A DNA stretch of 64,000 nt from Stutzerimonas stutzeri (lineage in GTDB: Bacteria > Pseudomonadota > Gammaproteobacteria > Pseudomonadales > Pseudomonadaceae): the NCBI RefSeq assembly GCF_000952685.1, contig NZ_JYHV01000010.1:62001-126000 (forward strand), written 5' to 3'. The notes beneath the pieces were generated by a model, which was given only the letters and a program-made list of their open reading frames with translations, was not told the origin of the DNA and ran no database searches. Shown one piece after another: positions 29,070-38,446 of this stretch (position 1 is the stretch's first letter; each line of letters begins with the position of its first letter). The position numbers were made by a program, and so were the translations under genes.

Positions 29070-30170
29070 TCAGTAGTCGATGACCACGTCGCCCTGGGGC
29101 ACGCTGCAGCAGGAGAGGATATAACCCTCAGCGATATCTTCGTCGGTGATCCCGCCGTTATGCTCCATGGTCACCTCGCCGGATGTCTTCATGACCTTGC
29201 AGGTGCCGCAGATGCCCATGCCGCACGCCTTGGGGATGTGCAGGCCGAGCTGAGCGGCCGCCGAATGGACCGTATCGCGCGGGCCGACGCGGATGCTCTT
29301 GCCGGTTGCGGTGAATTCCACCTGATTGAGGTCGGCCAGCGGCACATCGGGCGCTTCGGCAGCCTGCTCGGCCAGCTCCTTGACGTCTTCACGCACGTCG
29401 GCCGGCGTCGCGCCGAACGACTCCTCGTGATAGCGCTGCATGTCGAAGCCGTTGGCGGTCAGCAGGCGCTTGACGGCGTTCATGTACGGGGTCGGCCCGC
29501 AACAGAAGATTTCCCGGTCGGCGAAGTCCGGTGCGATCAGCTCCAGCATGCGCTGGTCGAGGTAGCCGCGATAGCCGGCCCAGGCCTCGCCCATGCCGTG
29601 CTTCTCGCAAATGATGTGCAGGCTGAAGTTGTTGACCCGCGACGCCATGTGCTCCAGCTCGCGGTGGAAAATAATGTCCTTGGGCGAGCGGGCGCTGTGG
29701 ACGAACACCATATCGACGTTGGCGTTGGTGTCGAAGAACCAGCGCGCCATCGACATGACCGGCGTGATGCCGACGCCGCCGGACAGAAACAACGCTTTGT
29801 CGGTGGGGAAATCGATAGAGTTGAACAGCCCGACCGGACCGTGCACCGGCAGCAGATCGCCTTCGCTGAGGTTGTCGTGCAGCCAATTGGAAACCTTACC
29901 GCCCGGGATACGTTTGATCGTCAGGGAAAAACTGTAGGGCACAGAAGGTGAGCTGGCGATGGTGTACGAGCGCATCACCTGTTCGCCATCGATCTCCAAT
30001 TCCAGGGTAACGAACTGGCCGGGCTTGAAGAAGAACATGATCGGCTGATCGGACATGAAGCAAAAGGTGCGAACGTCCCAGGTTTCCTGGATCACCTTTA
30101 CGCAGCGCACCAGATGGCGGCCGTTGGTCCAGGTCTGGGTATTGACCGGATTGAGGAAATTGCTGGACAT
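29070..30170 (-). CDS. gbcB: GbcB, reductase of glycine betaine monooxygenase
   Basis: 366 residues. Ferredoxin-NADP reductase-type module: FAD region VMRSYTIASSPS around residue 70, NAD region LFLSGGVGITPVMSMARWF around 130, and YCCGPTPYM-like EIFCCGPTPYMNAVKRLL. The C-terminal plant-type 2Fe-2S domain reads KACGMGICGTCKVMK and ILSCCSVPQGD. It passes electrons from NAD(P)H to GbcA. ATG 30170 is preferred over the GTG at 30176 because AGGTGA sits between them. Divergent from gbcA. Confidence 0.95.
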   Translation of the reverse strand: MSSNFLNPVNTQTWTNGRHLVRCVKVIQETWDVRTFCFMSDQPIMFFFKPGQFVTLELEIDGEQVMRSYTIASSPSVPYSFSLTIKRIPGGKVSNWLHDNLSEGDLLPVHGPVGLFNSIDFPTDKALFLSGGVGITPVMSMARWFFDTNANVDMVFVHSARSPKDIIFHRELEHMASRVNNFSLHIICEKHGMGEAWAGYRGYLDQRMLELIAPDFADREIFCCGPTPYMNAVKRLLTANGFDMQRYHEESFGATPADVREDVKELAEQAAEAPDVPLADLNQVEFTATGKSIRVGPRDTVHSAAAQLGLHIPKACGMGICGTCKVMKTSGEVTMEHNGGITDEDIAEGYILSCCSVPQGDVVIDY

Positions 30171-30571
30171 GCTCACCTCGATTGCGCGCTGGCTACAACG
30201 GCCTATTCAGGCCCTTTTCCAGGGCTGCGACTGCCACGACGCATGGCCCTTCTGGCGCAGAATTGTGCGCAACGCGCTGCGGCGTCACTTACCTATCCGC
30301 GACATCGGCATGCTTATCGCGACCAGCCCGGTGTCACGGGGGTTCGGGAGTCGGAAACGGATGTGTGCCTGTCGCCCATGGATAAGGTTTCCCTCTGGCG
30401 CCGCGACACACTCGGTCGCAGCCGAGCTAGGGAAGGCGGTCTCGCCGGAGTCGCTTTCCTTATTGACTATATGGATGCGGTCCGGCTCGCCGCCTTGCGT
30501 AGTAACCGAATAGCCACTTTTGTCGCCAGCCACAGACGCCTGCAAGGCGCGGCCGGCTTGAGGAGCAACCG
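30171..30571. promoter_or_regulatory. Divergent gbcB-gbcA control region
   Basis: 401 bp with no credible gene. CGCCAGCCACAG at 30524-30535 matches, at 11 of 12 positions in reverse orientation, an element upstream of cbcV (2227-2238), so a shared regulator such as GbdR is plausible. I could not identify a convincing -35/-10 pair by eye. Confidence 0.5.
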
Positions 30572-31861
30572 ATGGATGTCACTTCCAACCTGAGCCTGGG
30601 CGATCCGCTCGAACCCGCGCGTAAGGCTACTGCCGAAATGCTGCAGACGCGTGAACGGACGTTTTCGCTGCCGCAGCCGTTCTACAACGATGAGCGGCTA
30701 TTCCAGCTCGACATGCAGGAAATTTTCCACAAGGAATGGCTGATCGCAGGCATGACCTGCGAGATTCCCGCGAAGGGCAACTTCCTGACGTTGCAGATCG
30801 GCAATAACCCGATCCTGGTCATCCGCGGCGCCGAAGGCACTGTGCACGCTTTCCATAACGTCTGTCGCCATCGCGGTTCGCGGCTGTGCACAAGCGACAA
30901 GGGCAAGGTCGCCAAGCTGGTGTGCCCCTACCATCAGTGGACCTACGAGCTGGACGGCCGTCTACTGTTCGCCGGCACCGAAATGGGCGCCGACTTCGAC
31001 ATGAACCAGTACGGGCTCAAGCCGGTGCAGTGCAAGACGGCGGGCGGCTACATCTTCATTTCTCTGGCAGAGAACCCGCCAGCGATCGACGATTTCCTGG
31101 CCACTCTGTCGCACTACATGGAGCCGTACGACATGGAGAACGCCAAGGTGGCGGTGCAGAGCACCCTGGTGGAAAAGGCCAACTGGAAGCTGGTGCTGGA
31201 GAACAATCGCGAGTGCTACCACTGCAATGGTGCGCACCCTGAACTGCTCAATTCGCTGCTGGAATGGGACGACGTCACTGATCCACGTGCCAGCCAGGCA
31301 TTCAAGGACCACGTTGCCGAATCTGCAGCCAAGTGGGACGCCGAGAAGATTCCCTATGCCCATGCCAGCTTCGGCCTGCGCAACCGTATTGTGCGCATGC
31401 CGCTACTCAAGGGCACCGTGTCCATGACCATGGATGGTAAACAGGGATGCCAGAAGCTGATGGGGCGGATCAAGAACCCCGAGCTCGGCTCGATGCGCAT
31501 CCTGCACCTGCCGCACTCATGGAACCATTGCATGGGCGATCACATCATCGTCTTTACCGTGTGGCCGATCAGCGCGCAAGAAACCATGGTCACTACCAAG
31601 TGGATCGTCCACAAGGATGCAGTAGAAGGCGTCGATTACGACGTGGCTCGCCTGCGCCAGGTCTGGGATGCCACCAACGACCAGGACCGTCGCCTCGCCG
31701 AGGAAAACCAGCGCGGGATCAATTCCACCGCCTACCAGCCCGGGCCCTACTCGAAGACCTACGAGTTCGGTGTGGTCAACTTCGTCGATTGGTACAGCGA
31801 GCGCATGCTGCACAACCTTGGCGCGGAGCCAGCGAACTATCTGCGACAGATCAACCAGTGA
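30572..31861 (+). CDS. gbcA: GbcA, Rieske oxygenase of glycine betaine monooxygenase
   Basis: 429 residues. The Rieske 2Fe-2S domain has C98-x-H100 and C118-x2-H121 (NVCRHRGS and VCPYHQWTY). The catalytic iron region carries NNRECYHCNGAHPELL around residues 208-223. With GbcB it removes one methyl group from glycine betaine, giving dimethylglycine and formaldehyde. Start ATG 30572 has AGGAG at 6 nt. It sits opposite gbcB, as in other pseudomonads. Confidence 0.96.
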   Translation: MDVTSNLSLGDPLEPARKATAEMLQTRERTFSLPQPFYNDERLFQLDMQEIFHKEWLIAGMTCEIPAKGNFLTLQIGNNPILVIRGAEGTVHAFHNVCRHRGSRLCTSDKGKVAKLVCPYHQWTYELDGRLLFAGTEMGADFDMNQYGLKPVQCKTAGGYIFISLAENPPAIDDFLATLSHYMEPYDMENAKVAVQSTLVEKANWKLVLENNRECYHCNGAHPELLNSLLEWDDVTDPRASQAFKDHVAESAAKWDAEKIPYAHASFGLRNRIVRMPLLKGTVSMTMDGKQGCQKLMGRIKNPELGSMRILHLPHSWNHCMGDHIIVFTVWPISAQETMVTTKWIVHKDAVEGVDYDVARLRQVWDATNDQDRRLAEENQRGINSTAYQPGPYSKTYEFGVVNFVDWYSERMLHNLGAEPANYLRQINQ

Positions 31862-32122
31862 TCCGATAGGCCGCTCGACGTCGGTGGCGTACCCGTATGC
31901 AGCGGGTGCGCCGCCAGCGTTTTCCCCAGCGGCAGACAAGCCGCTCATGCCGACGCGGGCCTTGGCGGTTCGCTCGCTCCGGCAGGCACCTCGCGATACG
32001 AGGAACTTCGGTACGCCCCTGTGACCGAAGAGTGGAAGTGCTCCCGCATGGGAGCCGATGGCGTCGCTGCCGAGCACGCGCGCCATCTTTTTTCCGAAGC
32101 CACAATTGCCGCAACGACGAGG

Positions 32123-32635
32123 ATGCCAGTGATTGTCATCATCATGGGGGTAGCGGGTAGCGGGAAAACGACCATCGGCGAGAAGCTGGCTGCTCGCCTG
32201 GGATGTGGTTTCTCCGATGCTGACGAATTCCACAGCGAGGCTAACAAGCGCAAGATGGCCAGTGGCATCGCGCTGGATGACGAGGATCGGCGGCCCTGGC
32301 TCCAGGCGATGCGCGATGCGATCGAAACGCGGCACGAGCAGGGTCACGACTGGGTGTTCGCCTGTTCGGCTCTCAAACGAAGTTATCGTCAGTTGCTCAG
32401 CGGAGGCCACGAGGGGGTCGTCTGGGTTTATCTGGACGGTTCGCAGGCACTGTTGTTAGAGCGGCTGCGGCGGCGCTCCGGGCATTTCTTCGACCCCAGC
32501 CTGCTGTGCAGCCAGCTGCAAGCGCTGGAAAAACCCAGCGAGGAAGAGGCGATAAGGGTGGATATCACCCATTCGCCCGAACAGATCGTCGAGACGATTA
32601 TCGAGCGCCTGTCGCACGCCGAGGCGAGCGACTAG
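32123..32635 (+). CDS. gntK: Gluconokinase
   Basis: 170 residues from ATG 32123, the usual length. Shikimate-kinase-like P-loop protein: GVAGSGKTTIG near the N-terminus, DADEFHSEANKRKMASG, then FACSALKRSYRQLL. It phosphorylates gluconate to 6-phosphogluconate for the Entner-Doudoroff pathway. The ribosome binding site before 32123 is poor (GAGG immediately adjacent), so an upstream start such as ATG 32021 or the Met further downstream cannot be excluded. It converges on siaD with only 11 bp between and no terminator. Confidence 0.88.
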   Translation: MPVIVIIMGVAGSGKTTIGEKLAARLGCGFSDADEFHSEANKRKMASGIALDDEDRRPWLQAMRDAIETRHEQGHDWVFACSALKRSYRQLLSGGHEGVVWVYLDGSQALLLERLRRRSGHFFDPSLLCSQLQALEKPSEEEAIRVDITHSPEQIVETIIERLSHAEASD

Positions 32636-32646
32636 GGGAAACAGAA

Positions 32647-33435
32647 TCAGTCGTCGGCCAGCTCATAACGATCGCGGCCATTGCGCTTGGCCCTCAGCAG
32701 CGCCACGTCGGCGCGGTTGATGGTGCTGGAATAGTTCTCGTCGGCGCGCAACTGCGCAAGGCCCAGGCTCACGGTGACCGATAGCGAGTCGTCGTTGACT
32801 CGAACGCGCAGCTTGGCAACCGCCTGGCGCAGGCGCTCCATTACCCGAACGGCCTGTTCGCTTGTGGTTTCCGGCATCATCACCAGGAACTCTTCCCCGC
32901 CCCAGCGGCCGCACAGATCGTGCTCGCGGACTTCCGCTTCCATCACCCGCACTACATCCATCAGCACATGGTCGCCCACTTCGTGGCCATATTCATCGTT
33001 GATGACCTTGAAGCGGTCGATATCGATCATGACGATGCACAGCGGGCGCGAATAACGCTTGGCCCGCTCGGTTTCGTCGCGCAGGCGCTCGGTGAGCAGG
33101 CGGCGATTGGCGATCCCGGTCAGCGCGTCGTGGGTGGAGGCCTCTTTCAGCGCGATATTCAGGTCGCGCATCATCATCTGGTAGCGGTCGGAGATGCGCG
33201 CGACCTTTTCCAGCTGCCGCAGCTGTTTCTCGAAGCGCGCCGAAAGCGTCATTTCGCGGTCCCGGACGATGCTCTGATAGCCGTCGGAGACACGGGCGAT
33301 CCGCTCGATCCGGTTGAGCAGGGCGTGATGCGCTTCCCACAGCTGGCTCAGCGCTTCATGCAGCGGATGATCCTGATTCCGGGGGTCGGACAAGGACTCC
33401 AGGACCTGGCTTTCCAGAGGCTTTTGGCCGCGCAT
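32647..33435 (-). CDS. siaD: SiaD, diguanylate cyclase
   Basis: 262 residues. An N-terminal helical, probably coiled-coil region (about 30-100) precedes a GGDEF domain. The active site is GGEEF at residues 179-183 and the product-inhibition I-site RxxD is intact at 170-173 (REHD). It makes c-di-GMP. In P. aeruginosa SiaD is switched on by unphosphorylated SiaC and drives surface- and detergent-induced aggregation. Last gene of siaABCD, 9 nt after siaC. Confidence 0.93.
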   Translation of the reverse strand: MRGQKPLESQVLESLSDPRNQDHPLHEALSQLWEAHHALLNRIERIARVSDGYQSIVRDREMTLSARFEKQLRQLEKVARISDRYQMMMRDLNIALKEASTHDALTGIANRRLLTERLRDETERAKRYSRPLCIVMIDIDRFKVINDEYGHEVGDHVLMDVVRVMEAEVREHDLCGRWGGEEFLVMMPETTSEQAVRVMERLRQAVAKLRVRVNDDSLSVTVSLGLAQLRADENYSSTINRADVALLRAKRNGRDRYELADD

Positions 33436-33444
33436 ACAGACCTT

Positions 33445-33822
33445 CTATTCGTCGCTGAGGATCATGAAGGGAAAGGTGCAGTCTTCCTTGAATTCCTCGG
33501 CCAGCTCCACCACCCGCTCGTTGCGTCGATCATAGTGCCAATTGACTGCAACCGGCTTGCCGTCCTGATGAGCCGCTTCGAGTAGGTCGAATATGTCCAT
33601 CACCGCCTTGATGCTGCTGGTGTTCAGGTACAGGAGGTGCAACTCCAGGCGCAACGGTCGTCCGGCTTCGGCCAGATAGCGCTCGATCCACTCGATGACT
33701 TGGTGGAAAAGCTCGTAGGAGTTTTCCGGGTAGGAGTCGCCTTGCATGGCAAGCACGCCGTTTTCCCAGTCGGACTGAATGGCTGGCGATGACTGGCTGC
33801 CGACGATGGAGAAATCATTCAT
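33445..33822 (-). CDS. siaC: SiaC, phosphorylatable activator of SiaD
   Basis: 125 residues from ATG 33822. An upstream Met would add two residues, but with this start the threonine in LYLNTSSIKAV falls at position 68, matching the T68 reported as the SiaB phosphorylation site in P. aeruginosa. Small alpha/beta protein of the DUF1987 type (SMQGDSYPENSYELF-like motif, here AMQGDSYPENSYELF). It binds and activates SiaD when unphosphorylated. Confidence 0.92.
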   Translation of the reverse strand: MNDFSIVGSQSSPAIQSDWENGVLAMQGDSYPENSYELFHQVIEWIERYLAEAGRPLRLELHLLYLNTSSIKAVMDIFDLLEAAHQDGKPVAVNWHYDRRNERVVELAEEFKEDCTFPFMILSDE

Positions 33823-33842
33823 GTGCATTGTGCTCTTATGAG

Positions 33843-34388
33843 TCAGATGACCGCGCTCAGGCTGATGAACGAGCGGCCGTTGGCAACGGTTTGCAGTGAT
33901 GCTTTCAGCGGCTCGCTGGATTTACGGGCGATGTCGATCAGGCCCAATCCGGCACCGCTGGCGGTGTTGTCTTCACGCGGTTTGCGCAATTGTTCCTTGT
34001 AGCGGACTTTGAGCTGGGCCTTGTTCAGGCCTGCCAGCTCTTCAATGGTGGCGAGCAGTGCTTCGCCGTCGGCGGTCTCGATCAGGTTGCCTGCGGAAAC
34101 GACATAGCGGCCGTCGCTATCGTTGCGCGCTACCACCACCGTGGCGCCGGCTTCCTGGTCGGCCCAGTTGCGCACTTTGGCGTAATGTCGAATGTTCTGG
34201 GTCATCTCGATATACACGGCGAACACGTCCATGGCCGATGACGGGTTGGCATGATCGGCAGCCAGGTAGTTGCGCAACGCATTGCCGATTTCCTCGATCA
34301 GGCTGCGTGAGATCGGGCCGTTGAAGCACAGCATGATCTGCTGTCGGTTGTAGCTTTCGCGCATGGCGAACAGGTCAAGGGTTTCCAT
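33843..34388 (-). CDS. siaB: SiaB, SiaC kinase
   Basis: 181 residues from ATG 34388 (METLDLFAMRESYNRQQ). DUF6272/HATPase-like fold with the N-box-like EMTQNIRHYAKVRNW and the G-box GAGLGLIDIARKS. In P. aeruginosa SiaB phosphorylates SiaC, opposing SiaA. The ribosome binding site is weak (GGAG about 12 nt away), and the longer in-frame extension upstream overlaps the siaA C-terminus without homology. Located between siaA and siaC. Confidence 0.9.
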   Translation of the reverse strand: METLDLFAMRESYNRQQIMLCFNGPISRSLIEEIGNALRNYLAADHANPSSAMDVFAVYIEMTQNIRHYAKVRNWADQEAGATVVVARNDSDGRYVVSAGNLIETADGEALLATIEELAGLNKAQLKVRYKEQLRKPREDNTASGAGLGLIDIARKSSEPLKASLQTVANGRSFISLSAVI

Positions 34389-34416
34389 GGGGCAACTCGA
34401 CTCCGGTGGATGGCGC

Positions 34417-36408
34417 TCAATCGAAACGGAAACACAGCATCGTGATGTCGTCACGCTGCGGATAATCGCCCTGATACTCGGCCAGGGTCGCTATGAACGC
34501 GGCGCCTTGTTCGGCCAAGGGCAGGCGCGCGTGACGCAGGATCATCTCGGCGAAGCGACTGTTACCGAAGCCATAGCCTAGCTCACCGCCTGCCTGATCG
34601 AGGAAGCCATCGGTGGCGAGGTAGAAGGTACGACCAGGCGTCAGTTCGAGTTCGGCGTTCTGGTATTCACCGGGGCGACGATCACCGATCGCGCGGCGGC
34701 CGGCCGGCAGTTCGTCGAGGGTTTCGCCGTCGCTGTAGTACAGCGCGATCTTGGCGCCGGCATAGGTCACCTTGTGGCGGTCGAAGTCGACATACGCGAG
34801 CCCCACGTCCATGTTGGTGGCCAAGGCGTGTTGGGTGGTGTCGTCGCGCAGCATTCGGCGCACGATGCCGTCTGTCCGCGCAAGGATGGCGGCCGGATCG
34901 TGCAAACCGGCGTCGGCGATGGCCTGCTCGATCGCGGCGTGGGCGAGCATGGTCATCAACGCACCGGGCACGCCGTGTCCTGCGCAGTCGACCACGCCGA
35001 GCAGGCAGCCCTGGGCGGTCGCGCGATAGACATAGAAGTCGCCGCCGACCACGTCGCGTGGATGCCAGAGCACCGCGTGACGGTCGTCGAGGTCGGCGAT
35101 CAACTGGCGCTTGGGTAGGATGGCGTGCTGGATGAGGCTGGCGTAATCGATGGAATCGTCGATTTTCTTGTGTGCCGCCGCCATTTCGCGGTTGGCCTGC
35201 TCCAGCTCGCGCGTGCGGTCCTGGACGCGGCTTTCCAGCTCGCTGGTATGGCTGCGAACCTTCTGCGCCATGCTGCCGAATGCGGCGCTCAGCTCGCCGA
35301 TCTCGTCGCCGCGATGGCTTGGCAGGGCCGCGTCGTAGTGCCCGGCGGCGATCGCCTGGGCGCTCTTGCGCAGTTGCCGCAGGGGACGTAGCACGCGCTT
35401 GTCGACCAACCAGACGCCGCTGACGATCAGCAGCAAGAAGAGCATCAGCACGGCGCCGATGGCAGGCAACAGCGGTTTGATCTCGATGACCTGGGCAGTA
35501 CGCAGATCGACCGCGCTGGCGACGAACCAGTTCAGCTCGGGTACCCAGCTCATCGCCAGCAGGCGCGGCTCACCGTCCAGCGTGACTTGTAAAGTGGCGG
35601 TATCGCCGGGGTGTTCCCGGCTGAAGGTCATGGCTTCCCGCAGCGCGGTGGCTTGCTCGATGTTGTCCAGCAACCCCAGCACGTTGGTGGCCAACGACCG
35701 ACCTTGCGAAGTGTCGGCATTGAGTGTCACCAGGGTCTGGTTGGGGTGGATCAGGATCGAGCCATAGCTGTCGAGCACCATGGATTCGACACCGGTCCTG
35801 TCGACCTCGATGAAATCGCTGATGAAGGCGCTCAGGCTGATGCCCGAACCAACCACCCCCAATGGCTTGTCGCCGTCCCGCACGACGATGTTGAACCAGA
35901 TCTTGAGGTCCTGGGTGACGACGGAGCGGTCTACGTTGAGGTGATAAGGCGCATCCGAACGCAGCGTGGTGTAGAACCACTCGTCATCATCGGCGTCGGG
36001 CGTCATCTGATAGCGAGGGGCTTCGCTGGGGCTCAGTTTGTCGCTGTTGGAATAGTAGTTGTTGCTGCTCGCTGACGCAGCGAAGTAGGCGTGGTCGCTT
36101 AGTGCCCGTTGATAACCGGCCGCTTCGTTGAAAAACAGGGCACGTTTGTCGCCATCCTCTTCATCGAGCAGCCAGGCACGGGTGATTTGCGATTCGGCCA
36201 GGCGTTGCGCCAACGCCAGTTCACGGGTGACCGGGGCGAACAGGCGTTCGCGGTTGAGCTGTACCGCGTTGCGCGCGTAGGCTTCGCCGAAACGGTTCTG
36301 TACGCCTTTGAGCGCTTCGCGGCCGACCAGCGCGGCCACGCCGATCGCGAGCAGGAAAGTCAGCAATAGCGCCAGCAGCGACTTGCCGCGTAATCCCAGT
36401 GCCGCCAT
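34417..36408 (-). CDS. siaA: SiaA, membrane PP2C-type phosphatase
   Basis: 663 residues. Membrane segment about 8-28, periplasmic cache-like sensor about 30-305, second membrane segment about 310-335 (LPAIGAVLMLFLLLIVSGVWL-like), HAMP about 335-390, a short coiled coil, then a SpoIIE/PP2C phosphatase with metal-site motifs VVGGDFYVY and VVDCAGHGVPGALMTML. It dephosphorylates SiaC in response to an outside cue and so turns on SiaD. First gene of siaABCD; an intrinsic terminator (36529-36556) isolates it from ettA. Confidence 0.93.
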   Translation of the reverse strand: MAALGLRGKSLLALLLTFLLAIGVAALVGREALKGVQNRFGEAYARNAVQLNRERLFAPVTRELALAQRLAESQITRAWLLDEEDGDKRALFFNEAAGYQRALSDHAYFAASASSNNYYSNSDKLSPSEAPRYQMTPDADDDEWFYTTLRSDAPYHLNVDRSVVTQDLKIWFNIVVRDGDKPLGVVGSGISLSAFISDFIEVDRTGVESMVLDSYGSILIHPNQTLVTLNADTSQGRSLATNVLGLLDNIEQATALREAMTFSREHPGDTATLQVTLDGEPRLLAMSWVPELNWFVASAVDLRTAQVIEIKPLLPAIGAVLMLFLLLIVSGVWLVDKRVLRPLRQLRKSAQAIAAGHYDAALPSHRGDEIGELSAAFGSMAQKVRSHTSELESRVQDRTRELEQANREMAAAHKKIDDSIDYASLIQHAILPKRQLIADLDDRHAVLWHPRDVVGGDFYVYRATAQGCLLGVVDCAGHGVPGALMTMLAHAAIEQAIADAGLHDPAAILARTDGIVRRMLRDDTTQHALATNMDVGLAYVDFDRHKVTYAGAKIALYYSDGETLDELPAGRRAIGDRRPGEYQNAELELTPGRTFYLATDGFLDQAGGELGYGFGNSRFAEMILRHARLPLAEQGAAFIATLAEYQGDYPQRDDITMLCFRFD

Positions 36409-36528
36409 GTTGACCCCGTCTTCCTTCGCGATTGCTGCTGAACCTGGCGTCGCAGAGCATGCCAGGCGGCGATAAGGCGGTGATTATCAGGTATCAGGCC
36501 AGTTGCCACCAGTGGCGGTTCGCCACGT

Positions 36529-36556
36529 AAAAACGGAGCCTATCGACTCCGTTTTT
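36529..36556 (-). terminator. Intrinsic terminator after ettA
   Basis: AAAAACGGAG-cctatcga-CTCCGTTTTT, a symmetrical A/T-flanked hairpin that can terminate in both directions. It ends the ettA transcript ahead of siaA. Confidence 0.85.
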
Positions 36557-36566
36557 ATTTTTTGTG

Positions 36567-38234
<1,668 letters not shown>

Positions 38235-38267
38235 GGAGACGAATGCCCGTGACAGGAAAAGAAGGAT

Positions 38268-38291
38268 AAAAGCCCGTCGCGGCGGACGGGC
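38268..38291 (-). terminator. Intrinsic terminator inside the ettA leader (candidate attenuator)
   Basis: On the minus strand GCCCGTC-CGCCGC-GACGGGC is followed by TTTTATCC. It ends 34 nt upstream of the ettA ATG. An extended -10-like TTGCTATAAG lies further upstream (its TATAAG at 38377-38372), so transcription from there would pass through the hairpin. Confidence 0.6.
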
Positions 38292-38446
38292 GAAAACAGT
38301 TCGGCAAAGCTACCGGAATGCTCCAGGCAGGGCAAACCAGCGGTCAATCCTTTTGAGTGATGGCGTTTTGCCTTATAGCAAGGCATTCTTCGCATTCCGC
38401 ACCCGTTGTATGGCTATTGCTGCTTCACCAGATAGGTTCGATACGT

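Noticed and set aside
30465..30485. GG-N10-GC spacing upstream of gbcA as a sigma-54 promoter
   Set aside because: The -12 part lacks TTGC and the -24 part lacks TGGC; the spacing alone is expected by chance.
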